DNA of 64,000 nucleotides from Commensalibacter oyaizuii (GCF_029953265.1 NZ_JASBAO010000001.1:186001-250000), one strand, 5' to 3'. Positions 48,088 to 57,250 are shown, counted from the first letter of the stretch. The notes: generated from the sequence alone by a model not told the origin. Made by a program: numbers and translations.

Positions 48088-48891
48088 CTATGGAGTGATG
48101 CGTAGTACAATAATACCTGGTTTATTACGAACATAGGGTAATAAAGGGGAATCAATAACCCGCATATTCCGCGCAAGCGAAGATGCATTGCGAAAATAGG
48201 TTTTATTTTGATGTTTGATAATTATCCCGACATGGCTAACGTCTAATCCATTTAAAGGGGTATAGATACCAATGAAATCGCCTGTTTTCAATTGTGAAAC
48301 GACATGTGCATTAATACCAGCTGTAGGAATATAATATATTGTTCTTGGGATAATCCCTAGACCACGAATATATTCTTTGTTATTTGGCCCAAGATTGAGA
48401 TGTTTTCTTACAGCTATTACATTCGGGCTGAGAGTTTTGGTAATATCGCGGGCATTGCGTGGATAGGTTGCAAACCAGTCAGAAAAAAAATGCTTGCGGT
48501 TCAAAAAACTGACATTTTCATTAATATATCGGGTTTTGATAAGATTAGTGGTAAAATCTTGTAGGTTGGTTGAATGATTTAACGCATGGACATATTCAAT
48601 AAATGTTAAACAATCTACAGCATTTAAGTTTATAGTTAGCCTTTCAGGAACAGTTACAGAACCAATCAGAGTATTGGCTCGATAGGGCACTCCAAGAAAT
48701 GCTGCTGATTGGTCGTTAATAGAATTATTTGTTTTGATAGCAAGGATTTGGTTGATCTTGTTAATAGAACTACTATCTGTTTGAACAGATGGATGTGCAT
48801 GGGCTGGTATTGATTGGTAAAGAAAACAGGCAGTAAAAATAATAAGTAAAGATCGAATATAAGATTTTAATAATATTTGATCTTTATTCAT
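48088..48891 (-). CDS. DUF1460 N-acetylmuramoyl-L-alanine amidase-like protein
   Basis: A signal peptide (about 13-32, ending AHAHP) precedes an NlpC/P60-like DUF1460 domain with INLNAVDCLTFIEYVHAL (Cys94, nucleophile position) and DVSHVGIIIKHQN (catalytic His). Length 267 is typical. Family members cleave peptidoglycan stem peptides or their anhydro-muramyl derivatives in the periplasm. The gene lies 107 bp ahead of the double-glycine peptide on the same strand; they may be cotranscribed or separately promoted. Confidence 0.83.
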   Translation of the reverse strand: MNKDQILLKSYIRSLLIIFTACFLYQSIPAHAHPSVQTDSSSINKINQILAIKTNNSINDQSAAFLGVPYRANTLIGSVTVPERLTINLNAVDCLTFIEYVHALNHSTNLQDFTTNLIKTRYINENVSFLNRKHFFSDWFATYPRNARDITKTLSPNVIAVRKHLNLGPNNKEYIRGLGIIPRTIYYIPTAGINAHVVSQLKTGDFIGIYTPLNGLDVSHVGIIIKHQNKTYFRNASSLARNMRVIDSPLLPYVRNKPGIIVLRITP

Positions 48892-49577
48892 AGTGGATAG
48901 GTACCCTATTTAGTTATCATCATCTTGTAAATATTGAATATAGTTTTAGGTTTGCTCTGCCTAATATTGATATACTTTAATTTGATGGTTTATATCAATA
49001 GTCGATGATTTAACATCAGAGATTTTTCCATGAGGGATTGTTTTCTTTTTGACCTAATAGATATGGTTTTGGTCATAGCTTTTCGAGGCGGGTAGGGGAA
49101 AAATGATTTCCATAGATTGTTTAATTGGCCATCAAGCACGACAGAAGTATTTTGATTGTATTTGTTACGTCTTTGTGACCATATTTAATGGCTTTGTATA
49201 GGCGTGCAAGTGAATTTTGAATCTAGAAAATATATGCAACTTATTATAAACATTGTTTTTTATCGTGTTATCTTGTCAAAATTTATATCTTTGTAGGTTC
49301 GTATTCGTATTCTGATTATTGTTAAGCATCCAGTAATATCATTTCGATCTATAACAAAAAATATTTTAGTTACGAACTTATACAAAAAACGTATTCGAGA
49401 TAATTACTTTATTATTATCTCTCTCACAATTTTGTATAAACCATTGATATCGTTTTATTTTTGCCTGACCGTTGCTTTTTTGTAAACAGATGGAAACTTA
49501 ATTGCTGCTAGACAATTTGGGTAATAAAATTTCTAATAGTTACAGATCACGAAAATTTGAATACATAAAGGCGGTTT
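48892..49577. other. 686-bp region without a recognised gene upstream of the purine locus
   Basis: The region lies between the divergent DUF1460 gene and the purine catabolism operon. I see no intact reading frame, tRNA or strong hairpin. It is less AT-rich around 49020-49200 than elsewhere and may hold a decayed gene or the operator and leader of the operon; GGCGG at 49571-49575 is the ribosome site for the following gene. Confidence 0.45.
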
Positions 49578-51032
49578 GTGATGAACAAAACAAAAAATTA
49601 CTCTGGTTATACATCCTTGACTGAATTAGAGCAGGCTGTAAAACGTGATTTAGATATTATGAGCTTCCCAAGCAAAGATTGGAGCCCTAAAAAAGAATAT
49701 AATGGTCAACCTGTTTTAGATGTTGCCGTTTTAGGAGCAGGTCAGGCAGGGTTGGCGATTGGTTTTGGATTGTCGCGTCATAATATTAAAAATATACGTA
49801 TATTTGATAAAGCCATCCGTGGGGAAGAAGGGCCATGGACAACCTATGCTCGCATGGTGACGTTGCGAACCCCAAAATATCTAAAAGGACCAGAACTAGG
49901 TTATGCAAATTTATCTTTTAGATCATGGTATGAAGCCTCTTTTGGCGAACAAGCATGGCAAGATCTGGATAAAATTCCAAAAGAGACTTGGAAAGAGTAT
50001 TTGGATTGGTTTCGCGATATAAATCAATTACCAGTTGAAAGTGATCGCAACTGTGTTGGTGTTGAATGGGATAATGGTATTTTTACATTATTATTTCAGG
50101 ATCATCTAGGCCAGCAATATACCGTTTATGCACGTAAGATTGTACTGGCAACGGGGATCGATGGAAATGGTAAATGGTTCAGTCCAGATTTTTTAAAAAT
50201 TTTACCCAAAGAATATTATGCACATACCTCAGAGCACATAGATTTTGACAAGTTAAAAGGAAAACGCATTGGTGTTTTGGGTGGGGGAGCATCTGCATTT
50301 GATAATGCAGCAACCGCACTGGAACAAGGGGCTGGCCGCGTTGATTTATGTTTGAGACGTAAAATCATTCCTTCTGTGAATCCTCATCGTTGGATGGAAC
50401 AAACTGGCTTTTTATGTCATTACGCATATCTACCTGATCATCAACGTTGGGCATTCATGCAGCGCATATGTGATCTTAATCAGCCACCTCCACAGGATAC
50501 ATTTTGGCGTTGTCGTCAACATGAAAATTTCTTTTATCATACTGGATGTCAGTGGACATCTGTAGAGCTGGTCGATAACGAAATCCATGTTGAAACCACA
50601 ACGGGAAAAATGATCTTTGATTTCTTGATTATTGGAACAGGATTTACAATTGATTTGACCGCACGTCCTGAAACGGCCTCTTATGCGTCGTCTGTGGCAT
50701 TGTGGTCGGATCGTTTTACCCCTGATGAAGGTATGGAAAACGCTGTGTTGGGCTCTTACCCGTATTTGACAGAAAATTATCAATTTTTGCCGAAAAATCC
50801 AGACGATCCTAAAAAAGAAATGTTATCAAGCATTTATAATTTTACCTTCGGTGCATTAATTAGTATGGGGCTTTCTGGTGCTTCAATAAGTGGAATGTAT
50901 TTTGGGGTTGATCGCCTTGTAAAAAGTGTGGGTAGGGGACTGTTTCTTGAGGATGGTGATTATCATCTGCAAAGTTTACTAGATTACAATGTCAAAGAAT
51001 TGGTTGATTTAAACCCCCCGAAATCCGTCTAG
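49578..51032 (+). CDS. FAD/NAD(P)-binding monooxygenase, candidate HpyO-type urate hydroxylase
   Basis: The 484-residue flavoprotein has the FAD Rossmann motif DVAVLGAGQAGLAIGFGLS (about 48-66), a second nucleotide-binding motif RIGVLGGGASAFDNAATAL (about 228-246) and DFLIIGTGFTIDLT, as in class B-type flavin monooxygenases. It is the first gene of a row of urate-degradation genes, none of which is a uricase (UaZ) or PucL-type oxidase. HpyO, described as a flavoprotein urate hydroxylase non-homologous to HpxO, fills this role in other proteobacteria, so this gene is the best candidate for urate to 5-hydroxyisourate. Assignment rests mostly on context. Confidence 0.7.
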   Translation: MMNKTKNYSGYTSLTELEQAVKRDLDIMSFPSKDWSPKKEYNGQPVLDVAVLGAGQAGLAIGFGLSRHNIKNIRIFDKAIRGEEGPWTTYARMVTLRTPKYLKGPELGYANLSFRSWYEASFGEQAWQDLDKIPKETWKEYLDWFRDINQLPVESDRNCVGVEWDNGIFTLLFQDHLGQQYTVYARKIVLATGIDGNGKWFSPDFLKILPKEYYAHTSEHIDFDKLKGKRIGVLGGGASAFDNAATALEQGAGRVDLCLRRKIIPSVNPHRWMEQTGFLCHYAYLPDHQRWAFMQRICDLNQPPPQDTFWRCRQHENFFYHTGCQWTSVELVDNEIHVETTTGKMIFDFLIIGTGFTIDLTARPETASYASSVALWSDRFTPDEGMENAVLGSYPYLTENYQFLPKNPDDPKKEMLSSIYNFTFGALISMGLSGASISGMYFGVDRLVKSVGRGLFLEDGDYHLQSLLDYNVKELVDLNPPKSV

Positions 51033-51047
51033 ACAAAGGAAAAACTG

Positions 51048-51212
51048 ATGAAAAAAGACGATCTTTTTAATAAAGGGATTGAGGTTTTGTCGCAAGCTAT
51101 TCTTCTAGATATTCCACAAGAATGTCTAGAAGGGGTTAATAGGAACGCTGAACTTTTAAAAAAATATAGTCAGTTAATTCACAGTTTTGTTGTACCACAA
51201 GTGAAAGATTAA
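51048..51212 (+). CDS. AtzG-like small subunit (DUF4089)
   Basis: This short gene encodes 54 residues, MKKDDLFNKGIEVLSQAILL then DIPQECLEGVNRNAELLKKY and a C-terminal SQLIHSFVVPQVKD. The ATG has a good ribosome site (AAAGGA, 7 bp spacing). DUF4089/AtzG proteins are small helical partners that bind amidases of the AtzE type, as GatC binds GatA. Here it lies immediately before the AtzE-family gene (9 bp gap), which is the known arrangement, for example HpxX-HpxY of the Klebsiella urate cluster. Confidence 0.75.
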   Translation: MKKDDLFNKGIEVLSQAILLDIPQECLEGVNRNAELLKKYSQLIHSFVVPQVKD

Positions 51213-51221
51213 AGGGATAGT

Positions 51222-52562
51222 ATGAATTTAATAGAAAAGATTTCATCCAACGTTCGTACAGCCAATTATGGTGCAACACAAATTGTATCCAATGCCATTA
51301 ACGCAATTAATGAATGTAATTCACAGATCCAAAGTGTTACCTCAATATTGAAAGAGCGTGCTATGACAACAGCACGTCATATTGATGATTTAGTTTCTCA
51401 GGGAAAAGACCCTGGGCCGTTGGCAGGGGTTCCGTTTGGGGTTAAAGATTTATTTGATGTTCAAGGTATAGTAACAACAGCAGGATCTGCATTATTGACA
51501 GATCAAGCCCCTGCCACCAAAGACGCAACAGTTATTACCCGATTATGTAATGCGGGTGCTATCCCTGTGGCTACGTTAAATATGGATGAATTTGCTTATG
51601 GGTTTGTTACCGATAATACTCATTATGGAATCACCAAAAATCCCCATGATCTTCAACGATTTGCAGGGGGATCGTCTGGAGGATCTGCAGCCGCAGTTGC
51701 GTCAGGGATGTTAGCCTTTTCGTTGGGATCTGATACGAATGGTTCAATACGTGTTCCTGCTTCTTTATGTGGGGTGTGGGGGTTAAGACCCACTTACAAG
51801 TCAATACCTTTGGATGGGGTTTACCCATTTTCTGAGACTTTGGACACTGTTGGACCTTTTTGTACAAGTATCGATGATTTGCAACGTGTTTTTCATGTTA
51901 TGGCAAATAGAAAGGACGTTTTTAGTGGGGATGTTTCCTCCTTACGGATGGCTCGGTTACAAGGGTGGTTTGAAAGGGATGTTGATACGGATATTCTAGA
52001 TTCTATATCTGAAATAATAGCATTGGGAGATCGAAGTGATGCTATTGAATTAGATCATGTTGAAGCAGTAAGAGCCGCATCTTTTCTAATTACAGCTTCA
52101 GAAGGAGGGACGTTGCATTTACCCAATTTGCGTGCGCATCCTATGGAATATGATCCTGCAACCAGGGATCGCCTTATTGCGGGATCTATGTTGCCTGTCT
52201 CGACTTATATACATGCAAAAAAAATTGAGCAATGGTTTCAAAAATATATCCATCAAGTATTTGGTGAATACGATATTTTGGTTGCGCCCGCTACGGGATG
52301 TGTTGCCCCCTATATCGATAATCCTGTGGTAAAAGTTGATGGTGTTGAAACTTCAGCACGTGTAAATTTGGGCATTTATACACAACCTTTAAGCCTAAGT
52401 GGATGTCCAATTTTAACAGTGCCTCTAAACAGAGGCGAAAAATTACCAGTTGGAATACAAGTTATTGCCAAGCCGCATTGTGAACACGTTTTGTTTGCAC
52501 TTGGTGCTGTTTTAGAGCAAAAAGGGATAGCAAAAGCTTCTATTCAGCAGCGGGGAATATAA
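51222..52562 (+). CDS. AtzE-family amidohydrolase, candidate oxalurate hydrolase
   Basis: Amidase-signature enzyme of 446 residues. Catalytic Lys in GVPFGVKDLFDVQG (about residue 74), cis-Ser in the GGSSGGSAAAVASG loop (about 147-160) and nucleophile Ser in GSDTNGSIRVPASLCG are all intact. AtzE itself hydrolyses 1-carboxybiuret; in urate clusters the AtzE relative HpxY is proposed to act in oxalurate breakdown, and oxalurate is the expected product of the aminotransferase encoded two genes downstream. The previous small gene is its likely partner subunit; the next gene starts 1 bp after its stop. Confidence 0.85.
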   Translation: MNLIEKISSNVRTANYGATQIVSNAINAINECNSQIQSVTSILKERAMTTARHIDDLVSQGKDPGPLAGVPFGVKDLFDVQGIVTTAGSALLTDQAPATKDATVITRLCNAGAIPVATLNMDEFAYGFVTDNTHYGITKNPHDLQRFAGGSSGGSAAAVASGMLAFSLGSDTNGSIRVPASLCGVWGLRPTYKSIPLDGVYPFSETLDTVGPFCTSIDDLQRVFHVMANRKDVFSGDVSSLRMARLQGWFERDVDTDILDSISEIIALGDRSDAIELDHVEAVRAASFLITASEGGTLHLPNLRAHPMEYDPATRDRLIAGSMLPVSTYIHAKKIEQWFQKYIHQVFGEYDILVAPATGCVAPYIDNPVVKVDGVETSARVNLGIYTQPLSLSGCPILTVPLNRGEKLPVGIQVIAKPHCEHVLFALGAVLEQKGIAKASIQQRGI

Positions 52563-52563
52563 T

Positions 52564-53808
52564 ATGATTGATGAGTATGGTCAACGTGCCGTCACCAGGT
52601 GCGAAATATTGGGAAAACCACCTTATAGTGAGTCTTCTGAATATTTATTTCGTCCCTATCTAAGTCAAGCGTATAAGCAGTCCCAGCACTTGCTTGTTCA
52701 ATGGATGCACGAGGCGGGAATGACCACACATATTGATCCTGCTGGAAATTTAATTGGTCGATATGCAGGACAAACATCAGACGGCCCAATACTTGTGATT
52801 GGATCACACTTGGATACCGTAAGGAACGGGGGGTGTTTTGATGGTAATCTAGGCATTATGTTGGGTATAGAAGTCATCGATTATTTTAATAGGCAACAAA
52901 AGCGTTTTTCCTTTGGCGTTGATGTCATTGCGTTTGGGGACGAGGAAGGTTCACGTTTTCCTGTTGCGATGCTAACATCAAAATCTGTTGCTGGTATTTT
53001 AAATGAATTACCTACGGGACTGAAAGATAAAGATGGTGTTACAATTGAACAAGCTTTCGAGGCGTTTGGTTTAAATTACCAAGATATTCAAAAAGCTCGT
53101 TATGATCCTCAGAAAGTTCTTGCTTACTTCGAAGCTCATATTGAACAAGGCCCAGTTCTAGAGGCCGAAGGTTTGCCTTTGGGGATTGTTACGGGGATTG
53201 CTTCACAATATCGTTTCCAAGTAACGCTTAAGGGACAAGCTTGTCATTCAGGGACAACCAGCATGGCATTAAGGAAAGATGCCATGGCGGGGGCGGCAGA
53301 GATTATTTATAAATTGGAACAATGTGTGGATAGTTGTGGTCAAGAGGGGGTTGTTATTACTACGGGTCAGATTGTCGCAAGCCCCGGGGCCCCCAACGTA
53401 ATTGCTGGCCAGGTTGTTTTTTCAATTGATTTACGCGCACCTACTGATGCACAACGTAATGAATTTGCTGAAAAAGTGAATGAAATTATAGAGCATATTT
53501 GTCGAAAGAGACAATTGCGACATGAGTTATTAATTCAACATGATTTGTCAGCGTCTTTATGTAATCAAGATCTTATGTCATTATTAGAACAAGCCGTCAA
53601 AAAGGTCGGGGTACCAGTTCGCTATATCACCAGCGGTGCTGGTCATGATGCGATGATTTTGGCACATCTTGCCCCAACGGCTATGTTGTTTATTCAATCA
53701 CCGAATGGGATCAGTCATTCACCTGATGAAACGGTTCGTTGTAACGATGTAACAGCTGCTTTACAAACGATGATTCACTTTATTGAACTTAAAGAAGGTA
53801 AAAAATGA
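52564..53808 (+). CDS. allC: Allantoate amidohydrolase-like M20 Zn-dependent hydrolase
   Basis: The 414-residue enzyme is of the allantoate/N-carbamoyl-amino-acid amidohydrolase family. Metal ligands appear in IGSHLDTVRNGGCFDGNLG, FGDEEGSRF and HIEQGPVLE, and near the C-terminus SHSPDETV. It would hydrolyse allantoate to ureidoglycine, carbon dioxide and ammonia. Its position between AtzE and PucG-like genes supports AllC over generic carbamoylase. It overlaps the next gene by ATGA (53805-53808). Confidence 0.88.
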   Translation: MIDEYGQRAVTRCEILGKPPYSESSEYLFRPYLSQAYKQSQHLLVQWMHEAGMTTHIDPAGNLIGRYAGQTSDGPILVIGSHLDTVRNGGCFDGNLGIMLGIEVIDYFNRQQKRFSFGVDVIAFGDEEGSRFPVAMLTSKSVAGILNELPTGLKDKDGVTIEQAFEAFGLNYQDIQKARYDPQKVLAYFEAHIEQGPVLEAEGLPLGIVTGIASQYRFQVTLKGQACHSGTTSMALRKDAMAGAAEIIYKLEQCVDSCGQEGVVITTGQIVASPGAPNVIAGQVVFSIDLRAPTDAQRNEFAEKVNEIIEHICRKRQLRHELLIQHDLSASLCNQDLMSLLEQAVKKVGVPVRYITSGAGHDAMILAHLAPTAMLFIQSPNGISHSPDETVRCNDVTAALQTMIHFIELKEGKK

Positions 53809-55037
53809 CAGGGACTTTATTTTCGCAAATTAATCCTCCACAGCGTTTATTAATGGGCCCTGGACCCAGCAATACATATCCGCGTGTGTTACGGGCAATG
53901 GCTGCAGATATGTTAGGTCAATTCGACCCAGAGATGACATCCTATATGAATGAAACCATGGCGTTATATCGTGATGTTTTCATGACCAAAAATCAATGGA
54001 CTTTACTGATTAACGGCACAGCGCGTGCGGCAATCGAAGCAGCACTGGTTTCTTTGTGTGAACCAGGGAATAAGATTTTAATTATTAATAATGGTCGTTT
54101 TGGATTGTTACTGTCTGAAATTTCAGAACGCATTGGTGCAGAAATTGTAACGCTTGATTATCCTTGGGGTGAAGTTGCCTCTTTAGAGGAAATCGAACAA
54201 GCGATTATTAAGCATGAACCTCATATTTTTGCTTGTGTCCATGGTGATACGTCAACCACCACTGCACAACCTTTGGATGGTGTTGGTGAAATGTGTCGTA
54301 AATATAATGTCTATTCTTATGTTGACGCAACGGCTACCTTAGGTGCCATGCCTGTGGCTACAGATCAATGGGGAATTGATATTATCAGTGCAGGTTTGCA
54401 AAAATCAATGGGTGGCCCTCCTGGATGTGGGTTGATTACCATTTCTGATCGTGCGGCAGATTTTATTTTTTCCAGAGCCCATGTTGAATTGGGTTTGCAA
54501 GATGGAACTCAGACCCAATCCCAGCGCAGTCGGATCAAATCCAATTATTTTGATCTGGCTATGATCATGAATTATTGGTCTGAGAAGCGTTTGAATCATC
54601 ATACTGAAGCAACCAGTATGTTATATGCTGCCCGTGAAGCTGCTTGTATTTTATTAGAGGAAGGATTGGCAAATTGTTTTGAAAGGCATCGTTTGGCAAC
54701 CACAGCAATCTCCGAAGGGGCAAGAGCTATGGGCCTGACCCTGTTTGGTCATGATGCAACCCGTATGTATAACGTAACTGGGATTTACATTCCCAACCAC
54801 ATTGACGGGGAACAAATCAGGGCTGAAATGCGCAATCGTTTTGAAATTGAAATTGGCAGTGCTTTTGGGCCACTAAAAGGTAAAATTTGGCGTATTGGTA
54901 CTATGGGACATAATGCTAGACCTCATAAAGTTTTCCATACCCTAATGGCTTTTGAGACAGTATTAAGACGAGCTGGTTTGGATATTACTCCAGGCAAAGC
55001 AATTGATGCAGCCTTTGCGGTTTATGAAGGAAAATAA
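53805..55037 (+). CDS. pucG: PucG-like (S)-ureidoglycine aminotransferase
   Basis: The 410-residue PLP enzyme belongs to class V aminotransferases (alanine-glyoxylate type). Motifs: LLMGPGPSNTYPRVLRAM at the N-terminus, LLINGTARAAIEAAL, and the PLP lysine in SAGLQKSMGGPPGCGLI (about residue 196-212). In purine degradation PucG transfers the amine of (S)-ureidoglycine to a keto acid (glyoxylate or others), giving oxalurate. This is inferred from neighbours; a serine-glyoxylate aminotransferase is the alternative. Confidence 0.85.
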   Translation: MTGTLFSQINPPQRLLMGPGPSNTYPRVLRAMAADMLGQFDPEMTSYMNETMALYRDVFMTKNQWTLLINGTARAAIEAALVSLCEPGNKILIINNGRFGLLLSEISERIGAEIVTLDYPWGEVASLEEIEQAIIKHEPHIFACVHGDTSTTTAQPLDGVGEMCRKYNVYSYVDATATLGAMPVATDQWGIDIISAGLQKSMGGPPGCGLITISDRAADFIFSRAHVELGLQDGTQTQSQRSRIKSNYFDLAMIMNYWSEKRLNHHTEATSMLYAAREAACILLEEGLANCFERHRLATTAISEGARAMGLTLFGHDATRMYNVTGIYIPNHIDGEQIRAEMRNRFEIEIGSAFGPLKGKIWRIGTMGHNARPHKVFHTLMAFETVLRRAGLDITPGKAIDAAFAVYEGK

Positions 55038-55040
55038 ATA

Positions 55041-55931
55041 ATGAGAGATATGATCGGATATGGTGGTAATCCCCCTGACCCAAAATGGCCAAACAAAGCA
55101 AAAATTGCAGTGCAGTTTGTTATCAATTATGAAGAGGGTGGCGAACATTGTATTTTAAATGGTGATCGTCATTCTGAATATTTTATTTCAGAGATGATAG
55201 GGGCCCCCCCCATTCAGGGAATGCGTGCGATAGCGATGGAAAGCCTTTATGAATACGGTTCCAGAGCAGGATTTTGGCGTTTACATGACATATTCACTTC
55301 CAGACAAGTTCCATTGACTGTTTTTGCTGTTGCCCGCGCTATGGAGCAAAACCCAAAAGCTGTCGAGGCAATGGTTAAAGCGGGCTGGGATATTGCCAGT
55401 CATGGGTTGCGATGGATTGATTATCAATATGTTCCAGAGGCTGTTGAAAAAGAGCATATTTATCAAGCCATTGAGTTACATACAAAATTAACAGGCAGCA
55501 GACCCTTAGGATGGTATCAAGGTCGAAACAGCCCTAATACAGCCCGTATCGTGGCTGAGGAGGGAGGGTTTGTTTATGATGCAGATTCGTATTGCGACGA
55601 TTTACCCTATTACAATGATGCATTTGGTAAAAAACAACTGATTGTTCCCTATACTCTAGATGTTAATGACATGCGTTTTGTGGCCTTAAACGGGTTTACT
55701 GAAGGCGAACAATTTTTTAATTATCTGCGCGATACGTTTGATCAGCTGTATGAGGAAGGTGATAAAAACCCAAAAATGATGTCTGTTGGGTTACATTGTC
55801 GAATTGTTGGTAAAGCAGGCAGAGCACGCGCGGTATCTAAGTTTTTGGATTATATTTTGTCAAAAGATCACGTATGGATTGCATCACGTTTAGATATTGC
55901 TAATCATTGGCTGAACATTTTTCCAGAGTAA
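55041..55931 (+). CDS. puuE: Allantoinase PuuE
   Basis: A polysaccharide-deacetylase (NodB) fold protein of 296 residues. MRDMIGYGGNPPDPKWPNKA and VQFVINYEEGGEHCILNGDR match PuuE, the metal-independent allantoinase. GSRAGFWRLHDIF, GWDIASHGLRWIDY and GWYQGRNSPNT are also characteristic. It would hydrolyse allantoin to allantoate. It starts 3 bp after the aminotransferase stop. Confidence 0.92.
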   Translation: MRDMIGYGGNPPDPKWPNKAKIAVQFVINYEEGGEHCILNGDRHSEYFISEMIGAPPIQGMRAIAMESLYEYGSRAGFWRLHDIFTSRQVPLTVFAVARAMEQNPKAVEAMVKAGWDIASHGLRWIDYQYVPEAVEKEHIYQAIELHTKLTGSRPLGWYQGRNSPNTARIVAEEGGFVYDADSYCDDLPYYNDAFGKKQLIVPYTLDVNDMRFVALNGFTEGEQFFNYLRDTFDQLYEEGDKNPKMMSVGLHCRIVGKAGRARAVSKFLDYILSKDHVWIASRLDIANHWLNIFPE

Positions 55932-55935
55932 ATAA

Positions 55936-56796
55936 ATGAAAACAGTGGCAATTCAGAATATTAATCGATTATCTGTTGATCAGTTTGTTCAGCAATTTGG
56001 GAACGTTTTTGAACATTCCCCATGGGTTGCCCAAGCTGTTGTAAATAATCGACCATTTTCCAGTCTCCATGAAATGATTGCAGTTATGACTGGTGTGGTT
56101 AAACGTGCTAGTGACGAGAAAAAACTTGCTTTAATTCGCAGCCATCCAGAATTGGGATATGATAAGATTAAATTAACTGCTGATTCTCAGCACGAGCAAA
56201 ATCAAGCTCAGTTGACGTCTTTGACCAAAGAACAGCGCACAACATTGATTGAGCTTAATGAAGCTTATCGTGAAAAGTTTCATTTTCCCTTTGTGATTTG
56301 TGTAAGAAACTATAATAGCTATGACTCTATTATAAAAGCATTACAGATGCGGTTATCTTCTTCTGCTAAAAAAGAAATGGATACGGCGATTGCTGAAATC
56401 TGTCAAATTGCCACTTTACGCATTGAAGATATTGCACAAAAAATAGCTCAAACCACGGCATCGTCTCTTTCCACACATCTTTTAGATTTAGTTTCTGGTC
56501 AGCCCGCCGCCAATGTCAAGGTTGTTTTGTATCATCGAGATAAAGCAGTTTTTGAGGGATATACCGATCAAAATGGTCGGTGCCAGTTGCCCGCATCCGT
56601 TCAAGGTTTTGTGTCTGGTGCTTATCAATTTGCATTTTATGTAGCTGATTATTTCAAAAAGCAAGGATATGCTTTAACAGACCCTCCATTTTTAGATGTG
56701 ATACGAGTAGATTTTGGAATTACTAGAAATGTGGGGCATTATCATGTTCCGTTGTTGATTTCACCTTATGGGTTTTCAACGTATAAAGGCAGTTAA
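55936..56796 (+). CDS. Bifunctional OHCU decarboxylase / HIU hydrolase
   Basis: A fusion of two domains (286 residues). Residues 1-165 are OHCU decarboxylase (UraD): LALIRSHPELGYDK with catalytic His, LNEAYREKFHFPFVICVR with the conserved F-G/P-F motif. Residues about 175-286 are 5-hydroxyisourate hydrolase (UraH/transthyretin-like): LSTHLLDLVSGQPAANVKVV at the start and FSTYKGS at the end, the YRGS-like terminal motif. The decarboxylase-first order is that of plant allantoin synthase. It carries urate hydrolysis product through OHCU to (S)-allantoin. It immediately follows puuE. Confidence 0.93.
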   Translation: MKTVAIQNINRLSVDQFVQQFGNVFEHSPWVAQAVVNNRPFSSLHEMIAVMTGVVKRASDEKKLALIRSHPELGYDKIKLTADSQHEQNQAQLTSLTKEQRTTLIELNEAYREKFHFPFVICVRNYNSYDSIIKALQMRLSSSAKKEMDTAIAEICQIATLRIEDIAQKIAQTTASSLSTHLLDLVSGQPAANVKVVLYHRDKAVFEGYTDQNGRCQLPASVQGFVSGAYQFAFYVADYFKKQGYALTDPPFLDVIRVDFGITRNVGHYHVPLLISPYGFSTYKGS

Positions 56797-56821
56797 TTTT
56801 ATTAGTTGGGGGATTATTATC

Positions 56822-57250
56822 GTGCAACGACGTCATTTTTTAGGGGGACTAGGGGGTATGATGGTTATTCCGGTTGTCAACGCAAAGGTTCCAACAGCAG
56901 GAGAAAAAAATATGACTACAATATCTACTCATATTTTAGATATGGTTTCAGGTAAACCAGCGCCTTTGGTTTTAATTAATTTATTTCATGGACAAAAGAT
57001 GATTTTTGAGGGGAAAACTGATCATGACGGACGTTGCAGGGTTGCAGGACTAAAGGAACCTTTGGTTTCTGGTTCGTATCAATTCGCATTTCATATGGCT
57101 GAATATTTTAAAAAACAGGGATATGTTTTAACAGATCCTCCGTTTCTTGATGTTATTAGAATTGACTTTGGGGTTGCTAAGGATATTGAACATTATCATG
57201 TCCCATTATTGGTGTCCCCTTATGGGTTTTCGACCTATAGGGGCAGTTAA
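56822..57250 (+). CDS. uraH: Tat-exported 5-hydroxyisourate hydrolase
   Basis: GTG at 56822 is the start: GGGGGA lies 8 bp upstream and the product begins MQRRHFLGGLGGMMVIPVVN, a twin-arginine signal. An upstream ATG at 56768 would bury the arginine motif. The mature part (about 25-142) is a complete transthyretin-like HIU hydrolase: ISTHILDMVSGKPAPLVLIN, FKKQGYVLTDPPFLDVIRID and YGFSTYRGS, with the YRGS end. It is highly similar to the C-terminal domain of the preceding fusion, at protein and DNA level, so it arose by tandem duplication and acquired a signal. A periplasmic HIU hydrolase would detoxify HIU formed outside the cytoplasm. Confidence 0.9.
   Translation: MQRRHFLGGLGGMMVIPVVNAKVPTAGEKNMTTISTHILDMVSGKPAPLVLINLFHGQKMIFEGKTDHDGRCRVAGLKEPLVSGSYQFAFHMAEYFKKQGYVLTDPPFLDVIRIDFGVAKDIEHYHVPLLVSPYGFSTYRGS

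Noticed and set aside
48892-49577. Possible tRNA or CRISPR in the large gap
   Set aside because: No cloverleaf-like arms, CCA end or regularly spaced repeats were seen.
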